Shown one piece after another: positions 25,943 to 35,063 of a stretch of 64,000 nucleotides of DNA (its first letter is position 1; each line of letters begins with the position of its first letter). Source of the DNA: CAWBVG01 sp963792175 (GTDB lineage Bacteria > Acidobacteriota > Vicinamibacteria > Vicinamibacterales > CAVVIG01); NCBI GenBank assembly GCA_963792175.1, contig CAWBVG010000009.1:6311-70310 (forward strand), written 5' to 3'. The translations under genes were made by a program, and so were the position numbers. Under the pieces are notes generated by a model. It was not told the origin of the DNA, ran no database searches, and saw nothing but the letters and a program-made list of their open reading frames with translations.

Positions 25943-26938
25943 CTAGGCGCGTGCCTTCCGAAGGGCCCGAAGCGCGAAGCCGCCAGCGATCGAGAGACCG
26001 CTGAACAGCTCGAACAGCGGGAGCGGGCTCGCCGTCTTGGGCAGGCTGCGACGCGGGCTTGCAGCCTGGCCGGAGGTGGCGACCGGCGTCGGTTCGGTAA
26101 TGGTCGTTCCGCGCGGAGTCGTCATTGGCTGAGGGGCGATTGTCGCCGGCGGCTCAACGGCCTGCGCGGTCGTCGGCGCGGGGGGCGGCATCGGCGCTGG
26201 CGCCGGTGCTGCAGCCGCCGTCGTCGTCGAGGCGGTGGTCGTCGCGGGCGGCGTCACTGGCGCTGGAGCGGGCGCCGCAGCAGTCGTCGTGGATGCCGTG
26301 GTGGTGGTCGTCGTTCCCGACGGCGGTGTCGCCGGCGCCGCAGCGGCTGGAGCCGTCGTGGTCGTCGCGGTTGTGGTCGTCGAGGTCGTCGACGTACTCG
26401 TGGTCGCACGCTTGGCCGAATCCTTCAACTGCTCGTCGGCCGACAGCGCGCGATCGTTCTCGTCGATACGTGTCGTATCCGTGGCCAGCGTCGTACCGGT
26501 CACTTCACCCTTCGCGGTCAACACCGACGTGTGCATCGCCTTCGCGATCTTCAGCGCCTGATCGTGCGGATACACGAACTCATAGCCGGTGGTTTCACCC
26601 GGATAGAACCACGCCTTGACGGCTTCCGGCGCGCCTGCGGGTGCCTCTCTGAACATCACGATCGGCTTGTCAGATGGTTCCAGCTTCTGATCGGGAATGC
26701 TGAGGAAGATGCCGTGGATCTTGCCACCCTCCTTGTCCGAGATTCGGACGACCCGACGTGTCGCGTCGGGATCCGCCAGCTCGAACTTGTAGCTGCCGGC
26801 AGGCAACACCATACCGGGCATCTCGACCGGCGCGCTGAATGTGAAGTACGTCAGCTTGGTCCACTCGTCGGCATGGGCCGCGGGGGCCAGGCAGGCGGCG
26901 AGTATCGCCGCGCCACATAACACTCTCACCTTATACAT
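25943..26938 (-). CDS. Secreted protein with LPKTA sortase-type C-terminal signal, paralogue of 1661-2443
   Basis: 331 residues. A signal peptide (to about residue 23) is followed by the same domain as the 1661 protein (LPAGSYKFELAD, GAPEAVKAWFYPGE, YEFVYPHDQALKIAKA). The linker is long, rich in Thr/Ala/Pro and built of TTTTTTASTTTAAAP-like runs, probably extended and glycosylatable. The C-terminus LPKTASPLPLFEL then SGLSIAGGFALRAL and basic tail RKARA is nearly identical to the first copy, whereas the linkers differ widely. No sortase lies next to it, so the sortase at 3429 probably serves both. Confidence 0.8.
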   Translation of the reverse strand: MYKVRVLCGAAILAACLAPAAHADEWTKLTYFTFSAPVEMPGMVLPAGSYKFELADPDATRRVVRISDKEGGKIHGIFLSIPDQKLEPSDKPIVMFREAPAGAPEAVKAWFYPGETTGYEFVYPHDQALKIAKAMHTSVLTAKGEVTGTTLATDTTRIDENDRALSADEQLKDSAKRATTSTSTTSTTTTATTTTAPAAAAPATPPSGTTTTTTASTTTAAAPAPAPVTPPATTTASTTTAAAAPAPAPMPPPAPTTAQAVEPPATIAPQPMTTPRGTTITEPTPVATSGQAASPRRSLPKTASPLPLFELFSGLSIAGGFALRALRKARA

Positions 26939-26992
26939 GGGATGTCCTCCTCAGGTTCTTAGTCCCGTCGGAGAAGGTGCAGGTTATGTGCC

Positions 26993-27022
26993 GGAAGTAC
27001 CAGATCAGGAAGTACCAGATCA
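26993..27022. repeat. Direct repeat of 15 bp at transporter stop codon
   Basis: Two exact copies of GGAAGTACCAGATCA in tandem. The last three bases (TCA, read leftward TGA) form the stop codon of the nucleoside-transporter-like gene. Confidence 0.85.
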
Positions 27023-28213
27023 GCTGACGGTCGAGTCGCCGGTCGAGCGGAAGAAGAAGGCGAACAGCAACAGCACAACGGCCGCGCCCGCGGCCGGCAC
27101 GAGCCAGATGCTCTGCCAGTCGTGGCCCGCGGGCCCCGCGAACGCATCGACCACTCGCCCGGACACCTACGACCCGATGAACATGCCGACCCCGAGCGTG
27201 ACGAAGGCAATCAGTCCCTGCGCTGCCGCGCGGAGGTCTGCCGGCGCTCGACGGTCGACGTAGATCTGTCCGGTGACGAAGAAAAAGTCGTAACAGATGC
27301 CGTGCAACAGGATGCCCGCGTACAGCATCCAGACGAGGTCGCTGCTGTTTCCATAGGCAAACAGCACGTAACGCCCGGTCCACGCCGCCATACCGACGAG
27401 CAGCATGTACTTGACGCCGAGGCGGCGGAAGAACCAGGGCATCACGAGCATGAAAAAGATTTCCGACATTTGCCCGAGCGTCATCTTCCCCGCCGCATTC
27501 GTCACGTGCAGCTCGTTGAGGAAGAGGTTCGCGAACGCGTAATAGAACTGCAGCGGAATGCAGATGAGGAACGACCCGATCACGAAGATGGCAAACGACC
27601 GCTCACCCAGCAGCTTCAGCGCGTCAAGCCCGAGGATGTCGGCGAGCCTGGCGCGGCTCTGTTTCTGCGGCGGCGTATGCGGCAGCGCCAGGCAGAACAC
27701 ACCCAGCACGATTGAACTGGCGGCAGCCAGTTGCAGGGGCGTCGCCGACGCCTCGAGGCCGAGGCCGCCGATGAGAAGACCGGCGACGATCCAGCCGATG
27801 GTGCCGAGCACGCGAATGGCCGGGAACTCGCGCCCGGGATCCTTCATCTGGTGAAACGAAATCGAGTTACTGAGCGCCAGCGTCGGCATGAAGCAGAGCG
27901 TGTAAATCAGCAGGATCGTGTAGAACGTCCCGAACGTGGTCTGAAGAGACGCCCAGAACATGACGACGCCGCCGATGATGTGCAGCGCCGCCAGGATGCG
28001 TTCGGTCGCGAAGAACCGGTCGGCGACCATTCCCATGAAGAACGGCGAGATCATGGCGGCCAGCGCCGTCGTGCCGAAGGCAAGACCGATCTGTTCACCA
28101 GAAAAATGCAGCGTCTGACCGAGCCAGGTTCCCATCGTCACGTACCAGGACCCCCAGACGAAATACTCGAGGAACATCAGCACGGACAGTTTCAGGCGCG
28201 TCGCTGTGGTCAT
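27020..28213 (-). CDS. MFS transporter of the nucleoside:H+ symporter (NupG/XapB) type, interrupted by an amber codon
   Basis: About 397 residues with 12 predicted membrane segments. Start motif [18 protein letters not shown] and [24 protein letters not shown] are typical of the NupG-like family. Here it probably imports a sugar or nucleoside for the neighbouring oxidative genes. At 27167-27169 a TAG replaces the Trp expected in GMFIGS-W-VSGRVVD. The frame then continues unbroken through [20 protein letters not shown] and a last membrane helix to TGA 27020. This is a substitution, not an indel. The start overlaps the upstream stop (ATGA). Confidence 0.83.
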
Positions 28214-29373
28214 GCGGATTCGACCTTCGTCCACACGCCGCCGCGGGTGTGGCTGGCCAGGATGGCGTCGACGATGCGGGCGGATTGGTAGCCGTCCTCG
28301 AATGTGGCAAAGGCAGGCGGCCGCGGATCGGTCGGTGGCTTTCGCGCGGCAATGAAGCCGTACACGTCACGCATCACATTGCAGAACGCGTCGGCCCAGG
28401 CTTCCTGGTGCCCACCCGGCAGGTGGGCATAGGCCCGGGCCGGCGGCCCGAGCAGCGACGGATCCTTGAGGAGCGTGCCGTTCGCGCTGTCGCGGCGCCC
28501 GATCCAGAGCTCGTTCTGCCGCTCCTGCAGCCAGCGCAGCGACGCCTGGCGCCCGCTGACCTCGAACCAGAGATCGTTCTTGTGGCCGGCGCAGACCTGC
28601 CCGACCGACAACGCGCCCTTGGCGCCACCGTCGAAGTGGACCAGGATGCTGGCCAGATCCTCGCTGCTGACGCTGAACGACTCGCGCGCGGCATCCGACG
28701 CGGCGGCGAATGCCTCGGTGGATGCCGACGGCTTGAGCCGGGTGCCGATGACCGTCGTGAAGTCGGCCAGGACTTCGACGATTTTCTGGCCGATGACGTG
28801 CTGCACCAGATCGCACCAGTGCGACCCGATATCGCCTACGGCCGATGTGCGACCGCCTTTTTCGGGCTCGAGGCGCCACGAGAAGTCCGTGTCCTGCAGG
28901 AGCCAGTCCTGGAGGTACCCGCCGTGAACGAAATGGACACGTCCGAGCTCGCCACCGGCAATCATCTCGCGCGCCTGCTGCACGAGCGGGTTGCCGCGGT
29001 AGTTGAAGGTGACGGCGTGCACGACGCCGGCCTTTTTGGCCGCCTCGTACAGCGTCTTCGCATCCGCTGCCGTCATCGCGAGCGGCTTGTCCGAGATGAC
29101 GTGCTTGCCGCGCTCCAGCGCGGCCAGCACGACGGGCACATGCAGGTAATTCGGCGTCGTGTTGTGGACGACGTGGACGTCGGGATCGGCGACCAGCGCC
29201 TCGTAGCTGCCGTAGGCCTTGGGCACGCCGAGCGCGTCGGCTTTCCGCCGCGCAGACGCCTCGGTCGACGCGGAAACGGCGACGACATCGACGAAGCCCA
29301 GCCGGCGGACGGCGTCGATGTGGTGAGCGCCGACGAAGCCAGGGCCGACCAGGCCCATTCCAATGCGCGTCAC
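28210..29373 (-). CDS. Gfo/Idh/MocA-family oxidoreductase
   Basis: 387 residues from GTG 29373, which overlaps the previous stop. The N-terminal Rossmann motif [16 protein letters not shown] binds NAD(P). [19 protein letters not shown] and the [15 protein letters not shown] motif hold the conserved Lys-Pro of the family. [16 protein letters not shown] carries the second catalytic His. These enzymes oxidise or epimerise sugars and inositols. Position between a TIM-barrel isomerase and an MFS transporter suggests breakdown of an imported (keto)sugar. The predicted operon order is isomerase, oxidoreductase, transporter. Confidence 0.9.
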   Translation of the reverse strand: MTRIGMGLVGPGFVGAHHIDAVRRLGFVDVVAVSASTEASARRKADALGVPKAYGSYEALVADPDVHVVHNTTPNYLHVPVVLAALERGKHVISDKPLAMTAADAKTLYEAAKKAGVVHAVTFNYRGNPLVQQAREMIAGGELGRVHFVHGGYLQDWLLQDTDFSWRLEPEKGGRTSAVGDIGSHWCDLVQHVIGQKIVEVLADFTTVIGTRLKPSASTEAFAAASDAARESFSVSSEDLASILVHFDGGAKGALSVGQVCAGHKNDLWFEVSGRQASLRWLQERQNELWIGRRDSANGTLLKDPSLLGPPARAYAHLPGGHQEAWADAFCNVMRDVYGFIAARKPPTDPRPPAFATFEDGYQSARIVDAILASHTRGGVWTKVESA

Positions 29374-30246
29374 GCCAGCGCCTGCCTGGCGTAGGCGTCG
29401 CAGCGCTTCACCTCGTCGACGGGACTGCCGGTGCCTTCGTATTCGTATTCGATGTAGGCGCGAATCGGCCAGCGTTCCTTTTTGAGCAGCTGGAGCACGT
29501 CGCGAATCGGGGCGTCGCCCTCGCCCCAGACCGTGTTCGGGCCCTGATTCCTTTTTCGATCCTTCAGGTGGAGATTGGTGATGTCGCCGTGATGCTCGCG
29601 GATGTAGCGCCATGGCATCGAAGTTCGCCGCCGTGAAGTGGCCGATGTCGAGGTTGATCTTGAAGAACCGCGACATCTTCATCGCTGCGGCAAAACTGTC
29701 GGGCGTGGCGAACTCGTTCGGATCGGTGAGGTTCGAGTGCCCGTGCATCGCGACGACCATCCGATGCTGCTCGGCAAACGGCTTGATCCGGGGCGCCACA
29801 TCGAGCGTCGTCGACGCCGTCATGATCTCGGCGCCAAGCGCCTTCGCCATCTCGAATCCACGGGCGATTTCGGGATCGGTGTAGCTCTTGTTCGGACTGT
29901 AGTTGTAGCCGTAGATCGAAATACCGGCAGCGTCGAAGCGGCTCTTGACTGCGCGGAAGTGATCGAGGGGCGTCTCGAGCCGCCACGCGCGGATCGCCTC
30001 GCGGCTGAGCCCTGCGGGCTCCACCTGCGGCGCCCACAACTCGCATTCTTTCAACCCGCAGGCGGTCATCGCGGCAATCAAGGGGCCGACGCCATCGCCG
30101 CCGGCAGCGCGAGGGATATCGCGGAAGCTGTAGGTCTGGACGCCGAGCCGGACACCGGCCGTCGCCGGTTGCGCAAATGCCGCGTTCCACTTGAGACCGA
30201 GACCGGTCGCGGCGGCCAGTATTCCGAATTCACGTCGTGTCAGCAT
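29370..30246 (-). CDS. Tat-exported sugar phosphate isomerase/epimerase (TIM barrel), frameshifted
   Basis: About 291 residues. The N-terminal [15 protein letters not shown] is a Tat signal. The barrel carries [34 protein letters not shown], and the metal-site stretch [12 protein letters not shown], with [11 protein letters not shown] and [16 protein letters not shown] after it. At about 29613-29620 the frame changes: one side ends FDAMAL, the other begins YIREHHGDI. Such periplasmic enzymes act on 3-keto-sugars or glycosides in cells with GMC glucoside 3-dehydrogenases, as encoded at 37613. This role is inference. Confidence 0.83.
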
Positions 30247-30262
30247 GGTGTCCTCGCGCGAA

Positions 30263-31934
30263 CTACTGGTAGAGCGCGAACGCGTACAACGTATCGCCGG
30301 CGGCGACCAGCACGTGTTGACGTCCTTCCACGAGATACGTTTCCGGAGCGTTCGACACCTGGCCAATCGTGGTGTGCCACAGCGGATTGCCAGTCGCCGG
30401 ATCGAAGGCGACGAAGTTGCCCGACACGTCGCCGCCGAACAGCAGCTTGCCCGCGGTCGTCAACAGCCCGGACCCTCCGCGACCGCCGCCAATGGTGCGG
30501 AACTTGTGCTTCCAGACGGTCTTGCCGGTCTTGTAGTCGATCGCGCTGATGTAGCTGCCCATCGTGCCGACGCTGACTTCGTCCTTTCCGCCGAGCCCCA
30601 TCGCGCCGCGGGGATCGGTTTCGGTCAGGTAGTACATCGCGTAGGTTTCGGCGGTCGGCACGTACAGCAGGCCGGTATCAGGGCTGTATGCCGGCGGCGG
30701 CCAGTTGGTCGCGCCGCCGTTGGCCGCCGACACGAGCGCGCCCGCAACGTGATGATCCTTCGCGGGCTCGCGCACCGGCTGCCCTCTTGAATTCAGCTGC
30801 GGCTTCGCCCAGTTCACAGTGTCCGAAAACGTGCTGGTCACCATGTGCTCGCCGGTCCGGCGGTCGAGCGTGAAGTAGTAGCCGTTGCGGCTGGCGGTCA
30901 GAACCATCTTGCGCGGGCCGCTGCCACGGAAGTCGCCGTCCACCAGCACCGGCGTCTGCGCCGAGTCCCAGTCGTGCGTGTCGTGCGGCGAGGTCTGGTA
31001 GTACCACTCCATCTTGCCGGTGTCGACGTTGATCGCCACGATCGCGCAGGTGAAGAGGTTGGCCAGGCCGTCGCCGCGCGGCAGCGACGTATAGGCCGGC
31101 GTCGGGTTGCCGGTGCCGAAGATGTACAGATGCGTTTCCGGATCGTAGACGCCCGGCAGCCACGGATGACCGCCGCCGTGGCGCGCGGCGTCGAGACTCT
31201 TCCACGTGTCCAGGCCCGGATCGCCCGGGTTCATCGGCACCGTGTAGAAGCGCCATTGCTCCGCGCCGGTTTCAGGATCGAACGACATCAGGTAGCCGGG
31301 CGAGTCGAGATCGTTGCCGGTGCCGACCATGATGTGGTTGCCGACGGTCATCGGCGCCGACGTCAGGAAGTACTGCTGGCTGAACGGCACGATTTCCTTG
31401 TGCCACCGCTCCTTGCCGGTCCTGGCGTCCAGCGAGACGAAGTAGTCGTCCGGCGTGACGAAGTAGAGATAGTTGCCCCACATCGCGACGCCACGATTGC
31501 CGATGTGCGTCCCGCCCCTGGTTTTCCAGAAGTAGTGCCACAGCTCGTGGCCGTCGTGCGCGTCGAGCGCCCAGACGTGGTCGGGCGACGTCACATACAA
31601 CACGCCGTTGACCATCAGCACGGCGCCCTTCACATTCGGATTGCCGATGGGAATGTCGCCGGTCCCCTCGCCACCGATGCTGGTCGTCGCCGTCGTCGCG
31701 CCCGAGAGCCGCGCCGTCCAGGCGAGGCTCAACTGCTTCACGTTCGCCTGGTTGATTTGCGTCAGCGCGCTGTAGCGCCGGCCGGTGTAGTCGCCGGAGT
31801 ACGAAGGCCAGGAGTCGGCGAGCGGCTTCAGCAGCTGCGCGGGATCGAGCCCGCCCCGATCGCCCTGGGCCACCAGCGCAACACCCGCCACGGGCGAGCC
31901 ACGAAAACACGAAAACACGAATGAAGGATTTCAT
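30263..31934 (-). CDS. PQQ-dependent dehydrogenase 1, frameshift in the signal peptide
   Basis: About 557 codons. The beta-propeller is visible from repeated tryptophan-docking motifs (ALDAHDGHELWHYFW, SLDARTGKERWH, AIDYKTGKTVWK, AFDPATGNPLWH). PHDTHDWDSAQTPVLVD is a conserved active-site region. It oxidises an alcohol or sugar in the periplasm and passes electrons to a cytochrome c. ATG 31934 overlaps the cytochrome stop (ATGA) and encodes MKSFIRVFVFSWLA, a signal peptide made by a repeat. One base is out of step at about 31880-31897, after which VAGVALVAQ continues. A GTG further in (MFSCF frame) is an alternative start. Confidence 0.88.
31898..31927. repeat. CACGAAAA repeat arm encoding a signal peptide
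   Basis: GCCACGAAAACACGAAAACA on the plus strand is a single arm of the CACGAAGA family. Read leftward it gives CGTGTTTTCGTGTTTTCGTG, which translates as RVFVFSWL, the hydrophobic core of the PQQ-dehydrogenase signal peptide. Confidence 0.75.
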
Positions 31935-32825
31935 TTCAAGGTCACCAGGTAGGCCGTGACGTTGTGAATGTCCGTGTCGGAGTAGGTGCGCCAGAGGTCG
32001 CGATGCGGCTGCAGCGGATCGCGGATTTCGACCTTCGGGGTGTTGCCGGTGGTCTGAAACGAACGCCGCGTCCCGTCGGCCGTCGTCAACGAGACGGTGA
32101 AATCGTCGATGCGATCCAGTGTGCCTTCCACTCGCTCCCCGGATGGCAGCGTCACCACCACGGTCGTCGGCGGAACGCGCACGACGGGCGCCGCGCCGCG
32201 GCCGCCGCCGGTGCCGGGCATCAGCCACGTCTGCTGCAGCAGCCGGGGATCAGGAATCCGGGTCGCGAGCCCGCGCAAATCGCCGCTGACCGAATGACAC
32301 GATGCACATTTCGACTGAAAGAACGCTTCGCCCGCCTTCGCGTCGCCGACCACGATGCTCGGCGGCTTCATGCGTGATTCGTCGTAGCCGGCCGCGCGGA
32401 AGGTGTGAACGAACGCGGCGATGTCGGCGATCTGCTCGTCGGTCATCGTGAACTTCGGCATGCCGGTGCGGCCGCTCCGCATCACCGGGGCCATCAACTC
32501 GCCATGGTCGTCGGCGAGCACCAGCGCCGAACGCAGCAGACTCGGCCCGCCATCGCCGCCGCGCGTGTCCGCGCCGTGACAGAACTGGCAATTCACCCCG
32601 TACAGCCCTTTGCCGCGTTCGATCGCCGCGGGATCTCCGGGCGGCCGTACCGGGTAATCCTGACGGCGCTGCGGCGGTGCAGCCGCGCCACGACCACCGC
32701 GACCACCGCCTGGCGGGGGCTGCGCGTGAGCCGTGGCAGCGACCAAGTATCAGCAACGCACCGCACGCCGTCGCGCGCACCCGTCTGCGCGTGTGGCGCG
32801 CTCGCCGTTCAACGTCGGTCGTCAT
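31931..32825 (-). CDS. Diheme cytochrome c 1, frameshift in the signal peptide
   Basis: About 298 codons. Two heme c sites: CQFCH early and CASCH at the middle, with Met ligands plausible in GMPKFTMTD. A Gly/Pro/Arg-rich linker follows the signal peptide. The second half after the hemes is a beta-rich region (VVVTLPSGERVEGTLDRIDD) and the end DTDIHNVTAYLVTLK. It accepts electrons from the adjoining PQQ enzyme. The likely start is ATG 32825 (RRRVRATACGALLIL), with an indel near 32740 before VAATAHAQPPP. The same gene pair recurs at 35063-37563. Confidence 0.87.
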
Positions 32826-32846
32826 ACCCTCACTCCTACTCACGGG

Positions 32847-32930
32847 CTTTCAGCTTTCAGCTATCAGCTCTCGGCTCTCAGTGCTCGTCTGTCAGCGGAG
32901 CAGGCTGATAGCTGACCGCTGATCAGCTTC
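32847..32930. repeat. Inverted CTTTCAG repeat, 7-bp unit, between divergent genes
   Basis: Left arm: five degenerate heptamers CTTTCAG, CTTTCAG, CTATCAG, CTCTCGG, CTCTCAG. Right arm: GGCTGATAGCTGACCGCTGA, whose GCTGATAGCT inverts AGCTATCAGC. It lies between cytochrome c 1 and the LacI regulator, in a divergent promoter region. Confidence 0.85.
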
Positions 32931-33007
32931 ATCATGTAATCGTTTGCAGGCAAGTTCGGCGGATGCTAGCAGGGTGTCCGCGCCCGGGGCAAGGGTATCA
33001 TGGCCGC

Positions 33008-34024
33008 GTGCCGACCATCTACGAAGTCGCGAGACGGGCTGGCGTCTCGACCGCGACCGTCTCGCGCGTCCTGAGTCAGCCGCAGGTGGTGTCACCCGCG
33101 ACACGGCGGAAGGTCATGAACGCCGTCGATCGTCTCGGCTATACGCCGAACGCCGCGGCCAAGAACCTGCGCACGCTCAAGACCGGCAAGCTGCTCGTCA
33201 CGGTGCCCGACATCTCCAACCCGTTTTTCTCGCTGATCCTCCGCGGCATCGAAGACGCCGCGCAGCGCGAGGGCTACTCCGTGCTGCTCGGCGACACGCA
33301 GCACGACGAGGCGCGCGAGGACGGCTATGCGACGATGCTGCGGCGGAAGGAGGCGGACGGCTTGATCTTTCTCGGCCACCGTCTGCCGAAGGAGGCCGCC
33401 GCGCTGGTGCGCGCGATGCTTCCGCGGTGCGCGCCGGTCGTCAACGGTTGCGAATTCAATCCGCGGCTTGGCGTGCCCAGCGTGCACATCGACAACGCGA
33501 AGGCCGCCTCGGAAGCGATGGACCACCTCTATCGTCTGGGTCACCGCCGCGCCGGCGTCATCACCGGGCCGCTGGTCAGTCCGCTGTCGCGCGACCGGCT
33601 GCGCGGCGTCACGTCGCGCGCGAAGAAACAGCGGGCCGAGCGCGACCTCATTGTCGTGACCGGCGACTTCTCCATCGAGTCGGGCGCGGCCGAAGGCGAG
33701 CGGCTCCTCGGCCGTCGGGAGCGGCCGACGGCCGTCTTTTGTTTCAACGACGAGATGGCGATGGGCGTGATTCAGGCCGCGCGGCGGCGCGGGATCCGGA
33801 TTCCAGAACAACTGTCGGTCGTCGGCTTCGACGACATCCGCTTCGCGAGTTACATGGATCCGCCGCTGACGACGATCTCGCAGCCGATGCGCGCGATCGG
33901 CGAAGGGACCGTCCGCTTGCTCCTCGAGATCCTGAACGGCAACGTCGCGACGGTCGAATCGGTGACCTTGCCCCACACGCTGACCGTGCGATCGAGCACC
34001 GCCCCGCCGCCCGGGCGATCGTGA
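33008..34024 (+). CDS. LacI-family transcriptional regulator
   Basis: 338 residues from GTG. The N-terminal helix-turn-helix TIYEVARRAGVSTATVSRVL and hinge GYTPNAAAKNLRTLKTG are classic. The periplasmic-binding-like core has VPDISNPFFSLILRGIEDAA, VVNGCEFN and VVGFDDIRFASYMDPPLTTI. It should respond to a sugar or derivative and control the surrounding sugar-oxidation genes, being divergent from the cytochrome c/PQQ operon. The gene is intact, in contrast with its neighbours. Confidence 0.93.
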   Translation: MPTIYEVARRAGVSTATVSRVLSQPQVVSPATRRKVMNAVDRLGYTPNAAAKNLRTLKTGKLLVTVPDISNPFFSLILRGIEDAAQREGYSVLLGDTQHDEAREDGYATMLRRKEADGLIFLGHRLPKEAAALVRAMLPRCAPVVNGCEFNPRLGVPSVHIDNAKAASEAMDHLYRLGHRRAGVITGPLVSPLSRDRLRGVTSRAKKQRAERDLIVVTGDFSIESGAAEGERLLGRRERPTAVFCFNDEMAMGVIQAARRRGIRIPEQLSVVGFDDIRFASYMDPPLTTISQPMRAIGEGTVRLLLEILNGNVATVESVTLPHTLTVRSSTAPPPGRS

Positions 34025-34042
34025 CACCAGCGCCGCGACGCT

Positions 34043-34130
34043 TTGTCACGCAGGCACGAGATACGAAGATCGCGATGGCTTTTTTCATAAGAGATTTCGT
34101 GGCTTCGTGTCTTCGAGGCTTCGTGAGAAG
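34043..34130. repeat. Inverted CACGAAGA repeat between convergent genes
   Basis: The left arm (TTGTCACGCAGGCACGAGAT and on) and right arm (TTTCGTGGCTTCGTGTCTTC and on) are degenerate inverses around an A/T-rich centre at 34078-34092. It lies between the LacI gene end and the leftward reductase end, the fourth such convergent placement in the window. Confidence 0.8.
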
Positions 34131-34136
34131 CCGCGA

Positions 34137-35063
34137 CTAGCCGTAGAACTCGCGCTTGATGCGGTTCTTCGGCACGCCGATCGCCGCGAGGTCGGCCAGC
34201 ACGCTTTCGAGGAACCGCGGCTGCGGCGTCTCGCCGCGTTCCTTCGCGGCCGCCACGTCGAACTTCGAGATGCCCGGGCCGCAGACGTAGACATCGCACT
34301 CGCCGGGCGTCGGAATGGCCTCGCGCAGCAGCGCGGCGTTGACGCGCCCTTTCCGGACCGACGTCCCGAACAGGCTCGCGTTCTCCTCGCGCGTCAGCGT
34401 GTGGACCACCGTCAGCCGATCGGGGTGCTGCGTCGCCAGCCGCGTGAGCTCGTCGCGGAAGATGATGTCGTCCCAGGTCTTGTTGCGAGTAGAGGAACGT
34501 GTGCCGGAGCGTCGGATGATTCGCGAGCGCGAACTTGAGCATCGAGAAGTTCGGCACGCTGCCCGATCCCGCACACACATGGACGATGTGATCGGTGCGC
34601 GTGCTCACGTCGGCGGGCAGCGTGTACGGACCGGTGAAGCCCGTCACCACCAGACGCATCCCACGCGTCGTGCGTTTGACGAGCAGCGGCGACAGCAGCG
34701 GCGGAAACTTGGTCGTCCCGGAGACGTACCGCTCCTCCTTGACCGTGACGGCGAGGTATCGCTCGTGCGGCGACGAGCTCATCGAGTAGGCGCGCGGCGG
34801 CTCGCGCTTGCCTTTCAAGTCCTCCAGAAACGACGTGAACCGCTCCAGCGCCTCGAACTGGTGGGGATCGATGGTCAGAAAATGTCCGGCGCTGTAGTCG
34901 AGGCGATCGTTGCCGGTGAACAGCACCAGCGTGGTGGTGTCAGGCGCCTCGACGATGACGTCGGCGACCATCACCTCGAGCTCTTTGATGCGTCGGCTAT
35001 CAGACACGACCAGGCCGCTCACCAAGAACGCAAACGCCGCGAAGGACCATTTTTTGCGCTCAC
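34137..35063 (-). CDS. Membrane-anchored FAD/NAD(P)-binding oxidoreductase (FNR fold), two frameshifts
   Basis: About 309 codons. The FAD site is RAYSMSSSPHE, and the nucleotide site includes VHVCAGSGSVPNFSML and CDVYVCGPGIS. The family resembles phthalate dioxygenase-type or ferredoxin reductases without the iron-sulfur domain. GTG 35061-35063 overlaps the PQQ-dehydrogenase stop (TAGTG). If the A6 tract near 35050 is read as A7, the N-terminus becomes MSAKKWSFAAFAFLVSGLVV, a membrane anchor in frame. A second break lies near 34483 (HTFLYS to NKTWDDIIFRDEL). It may pass electrons to or from the PQQ/cytochrome c system. Confidence 0.78.

Noticed and set aside
27167..27169. Stop codon reassignment (TAG as Trp or other amino acid)
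   Set aside because: Several genes here end in TAG (acyl-CoA ligase, PQQ-dehydrogenase 2, reductase), so TAG still means stop.
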